From UBA1715 sp964346725 (GTDB lineage Bacteria; Bacteroidota; Bacteroidia; Bacteroidales; UBA1715), in assembly GCA_964346725.1 (NCBI GenBank), contig CAYFVM010000025.1, forward strand, positions 1 to 38,385: DNA of 38,385 nt, read 5' to 3'. The notes below the pieces were generated by a model. That model did not search any database and was not told the origin of the DNA. It saw only the letters and a program-made list of their open reading frames with translations. Made by a program: the position numbers and the translations under genes. Of the stretch, positions 14,833 through 22,207 are shown piece after piece. Within the stretch, counting starts at the first letter, position 1; every line of letters begins with the position of its first letter.

Positions 14833-16037
14833 CACTCATCTAAGTCGCGTATGATTTGCTCTTTGTCAATATGTTGGCCAATGAAAACAATCTTTTGCAT
14901 TCTGTCACCGTAGGTTTCGTCCCAATCGCGAAGAATGCTTGGATCTTGTTGTACCAACTTGTCAAATTCCTCTTTTGGGGCAGTAGCAAACCATAAACCA
15001 GCTTCGGTGAGTTTCTTTTGTACGCCTGCTTGTTCAAAAAGGAAGGACATATCGGTATTGTCTGAAAAATAACAAACACCTTTGGCGCGGATGATTGATT
15101 TTGGCCAATGTTGACACACGTATTCTTCGATTTTTTTTGTATCGAATGCTTTACGTCGGTAGTACACAAATGTACCTATGCCATATTCTTCAGCTTCACC
15201 TTCTTCGTGGTCGTGTTCATGATGATGATGTTCGTGTTCCTCATCCTCATGCTCATCATGTTCGTGGTGATGTTTTGCATGTGCTTCGTGTTCTTCTACT
15301 TCAGTTGCTTTTTGTTCTATTCCGCGAATCCAACCGGCAGATGTGGCGGCATTGTCGTAGTTGAATTTGCTTGTATTGATTATTTTTTCCAATGCAACAT
15401 CGGCATAGTTGCTCTCTATTATTTCAACTCCCGGTTGCAAGTTTTGTATAATTTCTTTGATACGTTGCAACTCGTTTGGTTGTACATCGGCCACTTTGTT
15501 GAGAAGTACAATATTGCAAAACTCAATTTGCTGAATCAATAAATTCTCAATGTCTTCTTCATCAATATTTTTGCGTGTAAGGTCGTCACCACACGAAAAT
15601 TCACTCTGCATACGAACCGCATCAACAACAGTCACAATGCAATCAAGGCGAGCGGTGCCATAGCGAGTATATTCACCACCCATGGTAGGAATGGAACATA
15701 TTGTGCGGGCAATTGGTTCTGGTTCACATATGCCGCTTGCTTCTATCACAATATAGTCGAATCTGTCCATTTTTAAGATTTCGTTGAGTTGCTCAACTAA
15801 ATCCATTTTCAATGTACAGCAAATACATCCATTTTGGAGTGCAACAAGACTTTCATCTTTTTTCCCTACAACGCCACCTTTTTGAATAAGGTCGGCATCA
15901 ATGTTTACTTCGCCAATGTCGTTTACCACAACAGCGAATTTTATTCCTTTTTTATTTAATAGGATATGATTGACTAACGTCGTTTTTCCACTTCCCAAAT
16001 ATCCCGTAAGAAGTAAGACGGGGGTTATCTTTTGCAT
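14820..16037 (-). CDS. CobW/COG0523 family GTPase with histidine-rich linker, putative metal chaperone
   Basis: A 405-residue G3E-family GTPase. Walker A is GYLGSGKT at residues 12-19, the metal-binding CxCC is C71-I-C73-C74 in NGCICCTL, and LLNKVAD (178-184) is the guanine-specificity loop. The CobW C-terminal domain covers about 285-400. Between the two lies a linker with 14 histidines in residues 250-277, mixed with Asp and Glu. COG0523 proteins with CxCC deliver zinc or another metal to target proteins, and His-rich stretches are common in the zinc and nickel types. No metal-dependent paralogue or Zur-type operator is visible nearby, so the metal is inferred. It has its own stretch of upstream sequence (16038-16178), in which I cannot pick a good promoter. 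Confidence 0.9.
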   Translation of the reverse strand: MQKITPVLLLTGYLGSGKTTLVNHILLNKKGIKFAVVVNDIGEVNIDADLIQKGGVVGKKDESLVALQNGCICCTLKMDLVEQLNEILKMDRFDYIVIEASGICEPEPIARTICSIPTMGGEYTRYGTARLDCIVTVVDAVRMQSEFSCGDDLTRKNIDEEDIENLLIQQIEFCNIVLLNKVADVQPNELQRIKEIIQNLQPGVEIIESNYADVALEKIINTSKFNYDNAATSAGWIRGIEQKATEVEEHEAHAKHHHEHDEHEDEEHEHHHHEHDHEEGEAEEYGIGTFVYYRRKAFDTKKIEEYVCQHWPKSIIRAKGVCYFSDNTDMSFLFEQAGVQKKLTEAGLWFATAPKEEFDKLVQQDPSILRDWDETYGDRMQKIVFIGQHIDKEQIIRDLDECLKY

Positions 16038-16178
16038 AGTTCAAAATTGTTTTTTAGGTGTAAAATGTATTAATTTTTAGTATTTGTATGAGTAGTAACT
16101 CAATTCATGAATTATAAGATGGTGCAAACAAAAAAAATGCTCATGGTTAGGGCGTTTTAGAGTGTTTTGAAATACTTT

Positions 16179-17108
16179 TTATAGCGTTTGCAAATATCGT
16201 TCGGTATCGAGTGCTGCTTTGCATCCTGATGCAGCCGCGGTAATTGCCTGACGATATGTTGGATCTTGCACGTCACCACAGGCAAACACGCCTCTGATAT
16301 TGGTTTGAGAACCTTTCCCTTCGGTAATTATGTAGCCGTTTTCGTCTAAATTGATTTGTCCTTTGAAAATGCCCGTATTTGGATGGTGGCCAATAGCTAA
16401 GAACATTCCGGTTACCGCTATATCAACTATTTCTTTGCCTTGTTTTTCCAAACGAAGTCCGGTAACGCCACTTTCGTCGCCAAGTACTTCTTTGGTTACG
16501 TGTTCAAAGAGAATCTCAATATTTGGCGTATTTGCAACGCGTTCTTGAAGAACTTTAGAGGCGCGAAGATAATCTTTGCGAACTACCAAATACACTTTTG
16601 CTGCAATGCCGGAAAGGTACAACGCATCGCCTACGGCAGTGTCGCCGCCACCAATTACGGCAACGGTTTGCTTGCGGTAGAAAAATCCGTCACACACGGC
16701 ACATGCCGAAACGCCCATGCCACGGAATTTGTGTTCGCTTTCCAAACCCAAATAGCGTGCTGATGCTCCGGTAGCGATAATTACCGCTTTGGCTTCTATC
16801 GTTTTGTTATTATCAACAACCACAATTTTTGTTGCTCCCGATAAATCTACTGAGGTTACATTACCTTGGCGAATGTCGGCACCAAATTTCAACGCTTGTG
16901 TGCGGATATCTTCCATCATATTAGTACCCGAAATTCCTTCAGGGTAGCCGGGGAAATTCTCAACTTCGTTGGTGGTAGTTAATTGACCTCCGGTTTGCAT
17001 TCCTTCGTACAAAACGGGTTGGAGGTTTGCTCTTGAAGCGTAGATAGCTGCTGTGTATCCGGCAGGTCCGCTTCCTATAATAAGACAAGAAACTGATTCG
17101 TTTTCCAT
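16179..17108 (-). CDS. trxB: Thioredoxin reductase (NADPH-dependent flavoprotein)
   Basis: A 309-residue FAD enzyme that reduces thioredoxin in the cytosol. The FAD motif GSGPAGYTAAIYA starts at residue 12, the redox-active pair is C136-A-V-C139, the NADPH motif is GGGDTAVGDAL (about 153-163), and the C-terminal FAD block is FACGDVQDPTYRQAITAAASG. The length is standard. Two details differ from the Escherichia coli enzyme: the active site is CAVC rather than CATC, and the 2'-phosphate-binding HRRxxxR is VRKDYLR. The latter keeps two basic residues, so NADPH use remains likely. The gene lies upstream of and in the same direction as the CobW-family gene, with a 141-base gap. It diverges from the GH44-like gene. 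Confidence 0.95.
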   Translation of the reverse strand: MENESVSCLIIGSGPAGYTAAIYASRANLQPVLYEGMQTGGQLTTTNEVENFPGYPEGISGTNMMEDIRTQALKFGADIRQGNVTSVDLSGATKIVVVDNNKTIEAKAVIIATGASARYLGLESEHKFRGMGVSACAVCDGFFYRKQTVAVIGGGDTAVGDALYLSGIAAKVYLVVRKDYLRASKVLQERVANTPNIEILFEHVTKEVLGDESGVTGLRLEKQGKEIVDIAVTGMFLAIGHHPNTGIFKGQINLDENGYIITEGKGSQTNIRGVFACGDVQDPTYRQAITAAASGCKAALDTERYLQTL

Positions 17109-17202
17109 TGTATTAAATTTTTTTGCATAAAGGTAGGCCTAATCTTATTTCGTTCTGCAAAATCGGAATGCTTTTATTTAACAAGTTATCCAAATTTGTC
17201 GG

Positions 17203-17235
17203 TTTGCGCTGCTAATGGTTATTTTGTTATATTTG
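17203..17235 (+). promoter_or_regulatory. Promoter of the GH44-like gene (TTTG-N21-TATATTTG)
   Basis: TTTG at 17203-17206 and TATATTTG at 17228-17235 lie 21 bases apart. The ATG at 17253 follows closely. For the divergent trxB gene only a weak minus-strand TACCTTTA is seen near 17128-17135. Confidence 0.7.
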
Positions 17236-17252
17236 CATTCTAAACTTTTTCT

Positions 17253-19127
17253 ATGAAAAAACTCCTCTTACTTTTGTGTGTAGTATCGTATCAATGCGTA
17301 CAAGCCCAAATTTCAATAACAATTAATGCCGATTCGGCAAACAAACCTATTTCTCCCTATTTATATGGAAAAAATGGGGCAATAGGCAACATGCAAAATG
17401 CAGATCAAGATTTGTTGCAATCTACCGAGGCCGGTATACGTTTTACACGACAAAATGCTGGCAATAATGCAACGAATTACAATTGGCGCAAAAAAATAAC
17501 CTGTCACCCTGATTGGTATAACAATGTGTATTCAGCAGATTGGGATACTATAGCACAGAAATTGGCGCAAAGTACTCCCGAAATGCAAGGAATGTTTGCA
17601 TTTCAATTGATAGGACGTGTGGCTGCAACCAATGCATATAATTTTGATGAGTGGTCTTATAATCAAGCAAAAAGGTGGGAGGGATGTTCCGAAAATTTGT
17701 GTGGAGGAGGAACATTCTCTTTGCAAGGTGATACGTATACGTTTACCGATGGTGACTACACTTTGTATACACAAGAATGGACTGCTGATTCAACGGCGGA
17801 TATTTTATCGCATTGGAAAAATACGCTCTCGCTTGATTTAGGCCAATTTAAATATTGGAATATGGACAATGAGGCCGAAATATGGGCTGGCACTCATGAT
17901 GATATTATAAAAGAACGATCAACAGCGGCGCTGGAACGCTATTTGGACAATTATTTTGCAACTGTTAAAGCGGCACGAAAACTCTTTCCTGACATTAAAA
18001 TTTGTGGGCCAGTTGCTGCTTCAGAATGGACGTGGTACAATCCCGCCTCGGATTCCCCGCTTATGTCTGGTGGCAAATACTATAGTTGGCTAGAATATTT
18101 CATAATGCGTTGCGCCCAAGAGGAGAAAGCTTCGGGTGTGAAAATGATAGATGTATTTGATTTACATAATTATCCGGAAGACACGTCTGCTGCTGATATT
18201 TTGCAAACACACCGTATGCTCTGGGATACCAGTTTCAATTACCCCAAAGCGAATGGAGTTAAAAAGATAAATGGGTCTTGGGACAATTCTATAACCAAAG
18301 AATGTGTGTTTGTGCGATGTCAAGATTGGATAGATGAATATTTTGGAGCAGGTTATGAGGTTTCGTATGCAATTTCGGAATACAATGTGAAAGATGTAGC
18401 ACAAAATAATGCAATGGTTACAGCCTTGGCGTATGCCTCAAATTTGGGAGAAGGTGCGCGCAATGGAATGGAATATTTCACCCCATGGGGCTGGAAATAC
18501 GGCATGTGGGAAACCGTGCATTTGTTTGGTCGTTATGCGAATGAAATTAATGTGGCGGCAATGTCAACTAATGAGGCTATGGTTTCAGCATACACTTCTG
18601 TAAATACTGATCGTTCCGCTATGACAATTATGTTGGTAAACAGAAACGCAAGTGGTTCTAAATCTGTCTCCATTTCTGTTTCTGATTTCGCGATACCTGA
18701 TAGTACCTATACTGTATTGCAGTTGACAAATTTGCCTGACGATGAAGAAACATTTACGTCGCATAGTTCCAACGCATTGAAGCAATCGAATATTCCTTTC
18801 ACTGATGGCAAAACAACCATTCAACTTCCAGCCTATTCTATTACGGCTATACTTATAAGCAAATCAGAAAAACAACTTGCAGTAGCAGAATCAGATTTAT
18901 TAATAAAAGTGTACCCTAATCCAGCGCATGATGTGGTAAATGTGAGTGGGAATGGAGTGTTGGAAACGGTTGAATTATATTCAACTACCGGAATTCTTTG
19001 TCGTAAAGTTGATGCTCAAGGGCGGATAGATTGCCAGTTACCAACGACAGATTTACCGGCGGGAATGTATATTTTGATAGTAAAAACAAAATCGGAAACT
19101 AAAACCGTATCGATTTTCGTTGAATAA
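17253..19127 (+). CDS. T9SS-secreted GH44-like glycoside hydrolase
   Basis: A 624-residue secreted protein. The signal peptide ends near CVQAQ (about residue 19). The central part resembles GH44 endoglucanases/xyloglucanases: SPYLYGKNG (34-42), NAGNNATNYNW (68-78), and YWNMDNEAEIWAGTHDD (201-217), in which E207 is the likely acid/base. Further along are CGPVAASEWTWY and ISEYN with E376 as the likely nucleophile. A beta-sandwich domain follows to about residue 545. The last 75 residues are a T9SS type A sorting domain (IKVYPNPAHDVVNVSG, LPAGMYILIVKT). The product would be exported to the cell surface to attack beta-glucan-like chains. GH44 is a motif-level assignment. The 17-base gap to the next gene suggests a shared transcript. 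Confidence 0.82.
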   Translation: MKKLLLLLCVVSYQCVQAQISITINADSANKPISPYLYGKNGAIGNMQNADQDLLQSTEAGIRFTRQNAGNNATNYNWRKKITCHPDWYNNVYSADWDTIAQKLAQSTPEMQGMFAFQLIGRVAATNAYNFDEWSYNQAKRWEGCSENLCGGGTFSLQGDTYTFTDGDYTLYTQEWTADSTADILSHWKNTLSLDLGQFKYWNMDNEAEIWAGTHDDIIKERSTAALERYLDNYFATVKAARKLFPDIKICGPVAASEWTWYNPASDSPLMSGGKYYSWLEYFIMRCAQEEKASGVKMIDVFDLHNYPEDTSAADILQTHRMLWDTSFNYPKANGVKKINGSWDNSITKECVFVRCQDWIDEYFGAGYEVSYAISEYNVKDVAQNNAMVTALAYASNLGEGARNGMEYFTPWGWKYGMWETVHLFGRYANEINVAAMSTNEAMVSAYTSVNTDRSAMTIMLVNRNASGSKSVSISVSDFAIPDSTYTVLQLTNLPDDEETFTSHSSNALKQSNIPFTDGKTTIQLPAYSITAILISKSEKQLAVAESDLLIKVYPNPAHDVVNVSGNGVLETVELYSTTGILCRKVDAQGRIDCQLPTTDLPAGMYILIVKTKSETKTVSIFVE

Positions 19128-19144
19128 CAAAATTTCGAAAAAAT

Positions 19145-19405
19145 ATGAAACGTATAGTATTTCTTGCAACCATAATAGCCACGTTAGGAGTGGCTTGCAC
19201 ACCTTCTCCGGAAGATGTAAAAGAGGAATGTTTGAAAGACAAAAACAACGAACGTTTTTATGGCGCGCAAACGCCTGCCTATTGTGATTGTGTCTATGAA
19301 AAAGTAAAAGAGATTGCTGATACCGCCAAACTGACTCGTGAAGTAATTGATTCTGTGAAAGCGGAATGCGATGTGGAGTACACCACGTTGGACACAAATT
19401 TCTGA
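19145..19405 (+). CDS. Small cysteine-containing lipoprotein, unknown function
   Basis: An 86-residue protein with a basic start (MKR), a hydrophobic core and a lipobox-like GVAC, giving lipidated C18. The mature part is short, helical and charged, with four further cysteines (C29, C47, C49, C75). The pair in YCDCVYEKV resembles small Bacteroidetes lipoproteins with paired cysteines. I recognise no family. It starts 17 bases after the GH44-like gene and ends 45 bases before tRNA-Pro, whose promoter lies just after its stop codon. The Cys pattern could form two disulfides in the periplasm. Confidence 0.75.
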   Translation: MKRIVFLATIIATLGVACTPSPEDVKEECLKDKNNERFYGAQTPAYCDCVYEKVKEIADTAKLTREVIDSVKAECDVEYTTLDTNF

Positions 19406-19411
19406 TACAAT

Positions 19412-19441
19412 TTTGTAGCGCATAAATTTTTATTACTTTTG
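19412..19441 (+). promoter_or_regulatory. Promoter of tRNA-Pro
   Basis: TTTG (19412-19415), 18 bases, then TACTTTTG (19434-19441), 9 bases before the mature tRNA 5' end. Confidence 0.65.
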
Positions 19442-19450
19442 CAAACGATT

Positions 19451-19525
19451 CGGGGTATAGCTCAGCCCGGTTAGAGTACACGTCTGGGGGGCGTGGGGTC
19501 GCCTGTTCGAATCAGGTTGCCCCGA
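19451..19525 (+). tRNA. tRNA-Pro (anticodon GGG)
   Basis: Acceptor arms CGGGGTA and TGCCCCG pair over seven positions with one G-U. The anticodon stem CACGT/GCGTG encloses the loop CTGGGGG with GGG at positions 34-36, and the T loop is TTCGAAT. CCA is not encoded. It is 75 bases long. Confidence 0.95.
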
Positions 19526-19536
19526 CTTGATTTTGA

Positions 19537-19567
19537 AGCACTTACAATTTTGTAAGTGCTTTTTTTG
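19537..19567 (+). terminator. Intrinsic terminator of tRNA-Pro
   Basis: AGCACTTACA (19537-19546) pairs with TGTAAGTGCT (19551-19560), followed by a T run. Confidence 0.85.
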
Positions 19568-19601
19568 TAAAAAAAAAGCACAGGAATGGAGTACACACAA
19601 A

Positions 19602-19631
19602 AAAAAGCAGAACCTTTCGATTCTGCTTTTT
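19602..19631. terminator. Bidirectional terminator between tRNA-Pro and nhaD
   Basis: AAAAAGCAGAA (19602-19612) pairs with TTCTGCTTTTT (19621-19631). The T runs on both strands suit the convergent nhaD transcript as well as tRNA read-through. Confidence 0.8.
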
Positions 19632-19649
19632 TGTAAAGAGAACTATATA

Positions 19650-20933
19650 TTATAGTCCTATTATGAAGCAAAGCACACCTGCGAAGTAGCCAAGTAATGC
19701 AAGCCAGCTGATGTTTTTCAAGTACCAAATGAAATCTATTTTTTCAAGCCCCATTGCAGCAACACCGGCAGCAGATCCGATAATTAAGATAGAACCACCG
19801 GTTCCGGCACAGAATGCCAACATGTTCCAGAATGTACTATCAGCAGCAAATTGGCCAACAGCTTCAATAGGATACATTCCCATTGTTGCAGCTACAAGAG
19901 GCACGTTGTCTACAATTGATGACAAAACACCAATAGTAGTATCAATAATATATGTGTTGCCATTTGTTACGTTTTTCAACCATTCTGATAAATATCCAAG
20001 TTGTCCGGCAGCGCCAAGTGCTCCAACAGCTGTCAATATACCTAAGAAGAAGAAAATTGTAGCAGTGTCTACACGTTTCAATACATTCACTACTGTTAGT
20101 TGTTTTTTAACTTCTTCTGTTTGATTGCGATGCATAATTTCTGTTACACCCCAAATAAAGGCAAGTCCAAGCAACATACCCATAAATGGAGGTAGGTGAG
20201 TAGTTGTTTTGAAAATAGGTACAAATAATAAAAAGCCAATACCTAAAATCAATAATGCCACTTGCTGTTTGCGAGTTGTTATATAACGAACAGAATCGTC
20301 AGCTTTTGTTTTTTCAATTGCACCTTTTGTGGTAAAAGAAAGCACTGCAAGTGGAACCAACAACGAAACCAAACTTGGGATGAACGTAGTTTTGATGATT
20401 CCTATTGCTGAAATTTGTCCACCAATCCAAAGCATAATGGTTGTAACGTCACCGATAGGAGACCATGCGCCACCGGCATTTGCGGCAATTACTACAATAC
20501 TCGCATACGTCCAACGTGTTTTTTGGTCGTCAATAAGCTTGCGCAAAAGAGACAAAATAACGATAGTTGAAGTAAGGTTGTCGAGAACTGCAGACATAAA
20601 GAAGGTAAGAATACCGATAATCCACAATAACTTAACTTTGCTTGTTGCCGTGATTTTGTCTGTAATGATTACAAAACCATTGTGTCGGTCAACAATCTCT
20701 ACGATTGTCATGGCGGCAAATAGGAAGAACAGTGTTTGAGCCGTTTCTCCAAAGTTTTCACCAAGTAGTTTTACTACTTCGTCAGAAGGAGTTTCTCCAA
20801 ATAGAATAAATATCGTCCATGTCAATACGCCAATTAGTAAAGCCGTTGCTGCTTTGTCTATTTTGATCGGATGTTCCAATGCTATACATATATAGCCAAG
20901 AACAAAAATTAAAACCATTAATACTGAATACAT
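19650..20933 (-). CDS. nhaD: Na+/H+ antiporter NhaD
   Basis: A 427-residue inner-membrane protein with about 11-13 hydrophobic segments, of the NhaD branch of the ion transporter superfamily. Typical features are the N-terminal IALEHPIKIDKAATALLIG, the acidic helix EIVDRHNGF, SAVLDNLTSTIV (about 115-126), AANAGGAWSPIGDVTT (about 151-166) and the matching second repeat with SSIVDNVPLVAATMG. The conserved Asp-Asn pairs in the two repeats and the GDVTT motif are the expected ion-binding parts. It exports sodium in exchange for protons and supports growth under salt or alkaline conditions. It follows a small membrane protein gene by 15 bases, so the two form an operon. Confidence 0.93.
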   Translation of the reverse strand: MYSVLMVLIFVLGYICIALEHPIKIDKAATALLIGVLTWTIFILFGETPSDEVVKLLGENFGETAQTLFFLFAAMTIVEIVDRHNGFVIITDKITATSKVKLLWIIGILTFFMSAVLDNLTSTIVILSLLRKLIDDQKTRWTYASIVVIAANAGGAWSPIGDVTTIMLWIGGQISAIGIIKTTFIPSLVSLLVPLAVLSFTTKGAIEKTKADDSVRYITTRKQQVALLILGIGFLLFVPIFKTTTHLPPFMGMLLGLAFIWGVTEIMHRNQTEEVKKQLTVVNVLKRVDTATIFFFLGILTAVGALGAAGQLGYLSEWLKNVTNGNTYIIDTTIGVLSSIVDNVPLVAATMGMYPIEAVGQFAADSTFWNMLAFCAGTGGSILIIGSAAGVAAMGLEKIDFIWYLKNISWLALLGYFAGVLCFIIGL

Positions 20934-20948
20934 AATTTTTTTTAATTG

Positions 20949-21413
20949 TTATTTCATAAGATTAGTACAAATTTTCTTCCAACGTTCGGCACTTTGCAAT
21001 TCGCCGTTCAGAGTAAAGCCATCAGTTTCTGCATTGAAAAATACCAATGTTTTATTTTCACCATTGGCATCTTTTGGCGAAAATAAAAGTTCAACCATTT
21101 CTGTTGAAGTTCCGGTAGAACCCATAGCACTACTCGCTACAACACGGCAAGTAATATAGTCAGTCAAGTTTAAAATTTGAGTATGGCAAACATTTTTTTC
21201 TTGACGCACGTAGAAACACATTTTTTTATTTTCATCTATTGCAATCACGCATCCGTTCCAACTTTCTTGGTTTGTGATAGTTGCGCCTTTTGAGATTTCT
21301 GTTAGTTGCTGTTTGATAGCAGCGTTTCGCTTTGCGTTGTTTCTATTAAAAAGTAAAATAGGAATTACTATAGCGGCAATAAGTATAATCCCAACAATAA
21401 GAGTTACATTCAT
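20949..21413 (-). CDS. Small membrane-anchored protein upstream of nhaD, unknown function
   Basis: A 154-residue protein with one N-terminal membrane helix (about residues 3-22), a basic stop (NRNNAKRN) and a soluble domain of about 120 residues rich in beta strands (GCVIAIDENKKMCFYVRQEK; ETDGFTLNGELQ). The topology predicts a cytosolic domain. I do not recognise the family. The pattern of a cofactor-free beta domain resembles PH-like folds, but that is a guess. The 15-base gap to nhaD suggests co-expression and perhaps a regulatory or accessory role for the antiporter. Confidence 0.7.
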   Translation of the reverse strand: MNVTLIVGIILIAAIVIPILLFNRNNAKRNAAIKQQLTEISKGATITNQESWNGCVIAIDENKKMCFYVRQEKNVCHTQILNLTDYITCRVVASSAMGSTGTSTEMVELLFSPKDANGENKTLVFFNAETDGFTLNGELQSAERWKKICTNLMK

Positions 21414-21438
21414 TTTTATAATTATTTTAAGGTTACGA

Positions 21439-21456
21439 AGTCGTTAAAGAACGACT
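21439..21456. repeat. Perfect hairpin in the leader of the nhaD operon
   Basis: AGTCGTT (21439-21445), loop AAAG, AACGACT (21450-21456). No T run follows on either strand, so a terminator is unlikely. It lies 26 bases upstream of the start codon of the membrane protein gene and may be an mRNA leader structure or a protein site. Confidence 0.5.
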
Positions 21457-21462
21457 CTATAT

Positions 21463-21518
21463 AAATATACTATTAATTAATCATGCTACCGGGTAGCCCT
21501 AAACTATATAGTATATTT
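21463..21518. repeat. Nested inverted repeat upstream of the nhaD operon
   Basis: Eleven-base arms AAATATACTAT (21463-21473) and ATAGTATATTT (21508-21518) enclose a GC-richer hairpin GCTAC-CGG-GTAGC (21485-21497). It fills the gap between the small exported protein gene and the nhaD operon, both on the minus strand. It could be a terminator for the first, an operator, or part of the leader of the second. Confidence 0.5.
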
Positions 21519-21519
21519 C

Positions 21520-21882
21520 TTACCAGAAATAATTAAAAGGGAAAATGATATCTATATTTGAGAATACCCCCCATGCAAAATCCTTTATAGGACGAGCAAG
21601 CACGGCAAATTCTGCCGGTTTAATCTTAATGAGAGAGATAGGGGATGCGAACAATTTGTTCGACAATTTCTTGATAGGCGATTTGCAGAGATTTACAATC
21701 TCGCTAATTGCATTTGATGTGTCTTTTTGGCTGCTAATTTGATTCTCGGCATATTGTACGATGGTATTTTCTTGAGAAAGCGTTTTCTCGGCAATAGTGC
21801 AATTATTGTTGAACGTCAACATAACTGTTGCATAGAATACTGTAGCAACAATGGAACCAAATATCGTCAACTTTTGTTTCAT
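21520..21882 (-). CDS. Small exported protein of unknown function
   Basis: A 120-residue protein with a basic start (MKQK) and one hydrophobic segment (FGSIVATVFYATVMLTF), then a polar region (EKTLSQENTIVQYAENQISS) and an aromatic end (IDIIFPFNYFW). No family is recognised. The ATG at 21882 is preferred over one 54 bases further upstream, because a -7 element (TATGTTTG) sits at 21901-21908, which would exclude the longer start. It contains two cysteines (NNNCTIAEK and VNLCKSP). It is a single gene with no neighbours that reveal its job. It may be real but fast-evolving; codon use is AT-rich like the surroundings. Confidence 0.55.
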   Translation of the reverse strand: MKQKLTIFGSIVATVFYATVMLTFNNNCTIAEKTLSQENTIVQYAENQISSQKDTSNAISEIVNLCKSPIKKLSNKLFASPISLIKIKPAEFAVLARPIKDFAWGVFSNIDIIFPFNYFW

Positions 21883-21900
21883 CACGAAGTTAAAACTATG

Positions 21901-21908
21901 CAAACATA
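21901..21908 (-). promoter_or_regulatory. -7 element of the small exported protein gene
   Basis: On the minus strand TATGTTTG, 18 bases before the ATG at 21882. The nearest TTTG upstream is 25 bases away, longer than usual. Confidence 0.45.
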
Positions 21909-22032
21909 GCGAAATATTCATAATAATGAATTTCAAAATAAGATTTTTTTTTGTATGAATTTAAAGGTTGTAGATGAACATTCAAGGTATCAGAAAAAGT
22001 TGAATAAACGACGAAAAAAATACTGAAAATTA

Positions 22033-22062
22033 TTTGTATTCTAAAAGAAAAAACTAATTTTG
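22033..22062 (+). promoter_or_regulatory. Promoter of tRNA-Leu
   Basis: TTTG (22033-22036), 18 bases, then TAATTTTG (22055-22062). The tRNA begins 10 bases downstream. Confidence 0.65.
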
Positions 22063-22072
22063 TGGCTCCTAA

Positions 22073-22154
22073 GCGGATATGGTGAAATTGGTAGACACGC
22101 CAGACTTAGGATCTGGTGCCGCGAGGCTTGAGGGTTCGAGTCCCCCTATCCGCA
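22073..22154 (+). tRNA. tRNA-Leu (anticodon UAG)
   Basis: Acceptor arms GCGGATA and TATCCGC pair fully. The anticodon stem CCAGA/TCTGG encloses loop CTTAGGA with TAG in the anticodon position. A variable arm follows (TGCCGCGAGGCT region), and the T loop is TTCGAGT. It is a class II tRNA of 82 bases without an encoded CCA. Confidence 0.95.
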
Positions 22155-22158
22155 CATG

Positions 22159-22187
22159 AAACCGCTCTCGTTAGCGGTTTTTTTTTA
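22159..22187 (+). terminator. Intrinsic terminator of tRNA-Leu
   Basis: AAACCGCT (22159-22166) pairs with AGCGGTTT (22173-22180) followed by more T. tig starts 21 bases later with no clear promoter of its own, so partial read-through may supply tig. Confidence 0.85.
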
Positions 22188-22207
22188 ATTACTTAATATT
22201 TTGTACA

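Noticed and set aside
15095..15542. Plus-strand hydrophobic frames opposite the CobW-family gene
   Set aside because: The Met/Phe/Val-rich sequence is the complement of the His/Glu-rich linker, not a membrane protein.
16120..16178. Intrinsic terminator behind trxB
   Set aside because: The best pairing before the T run contains a C-A mismatch in a short stem. It is too weak to list.
19711..20739. Plus-strand open frames inside nhaD (two of about 136 codons)
   Set aside because: Hydrophobic-codon shadows of the antiporter on the opposite strand.
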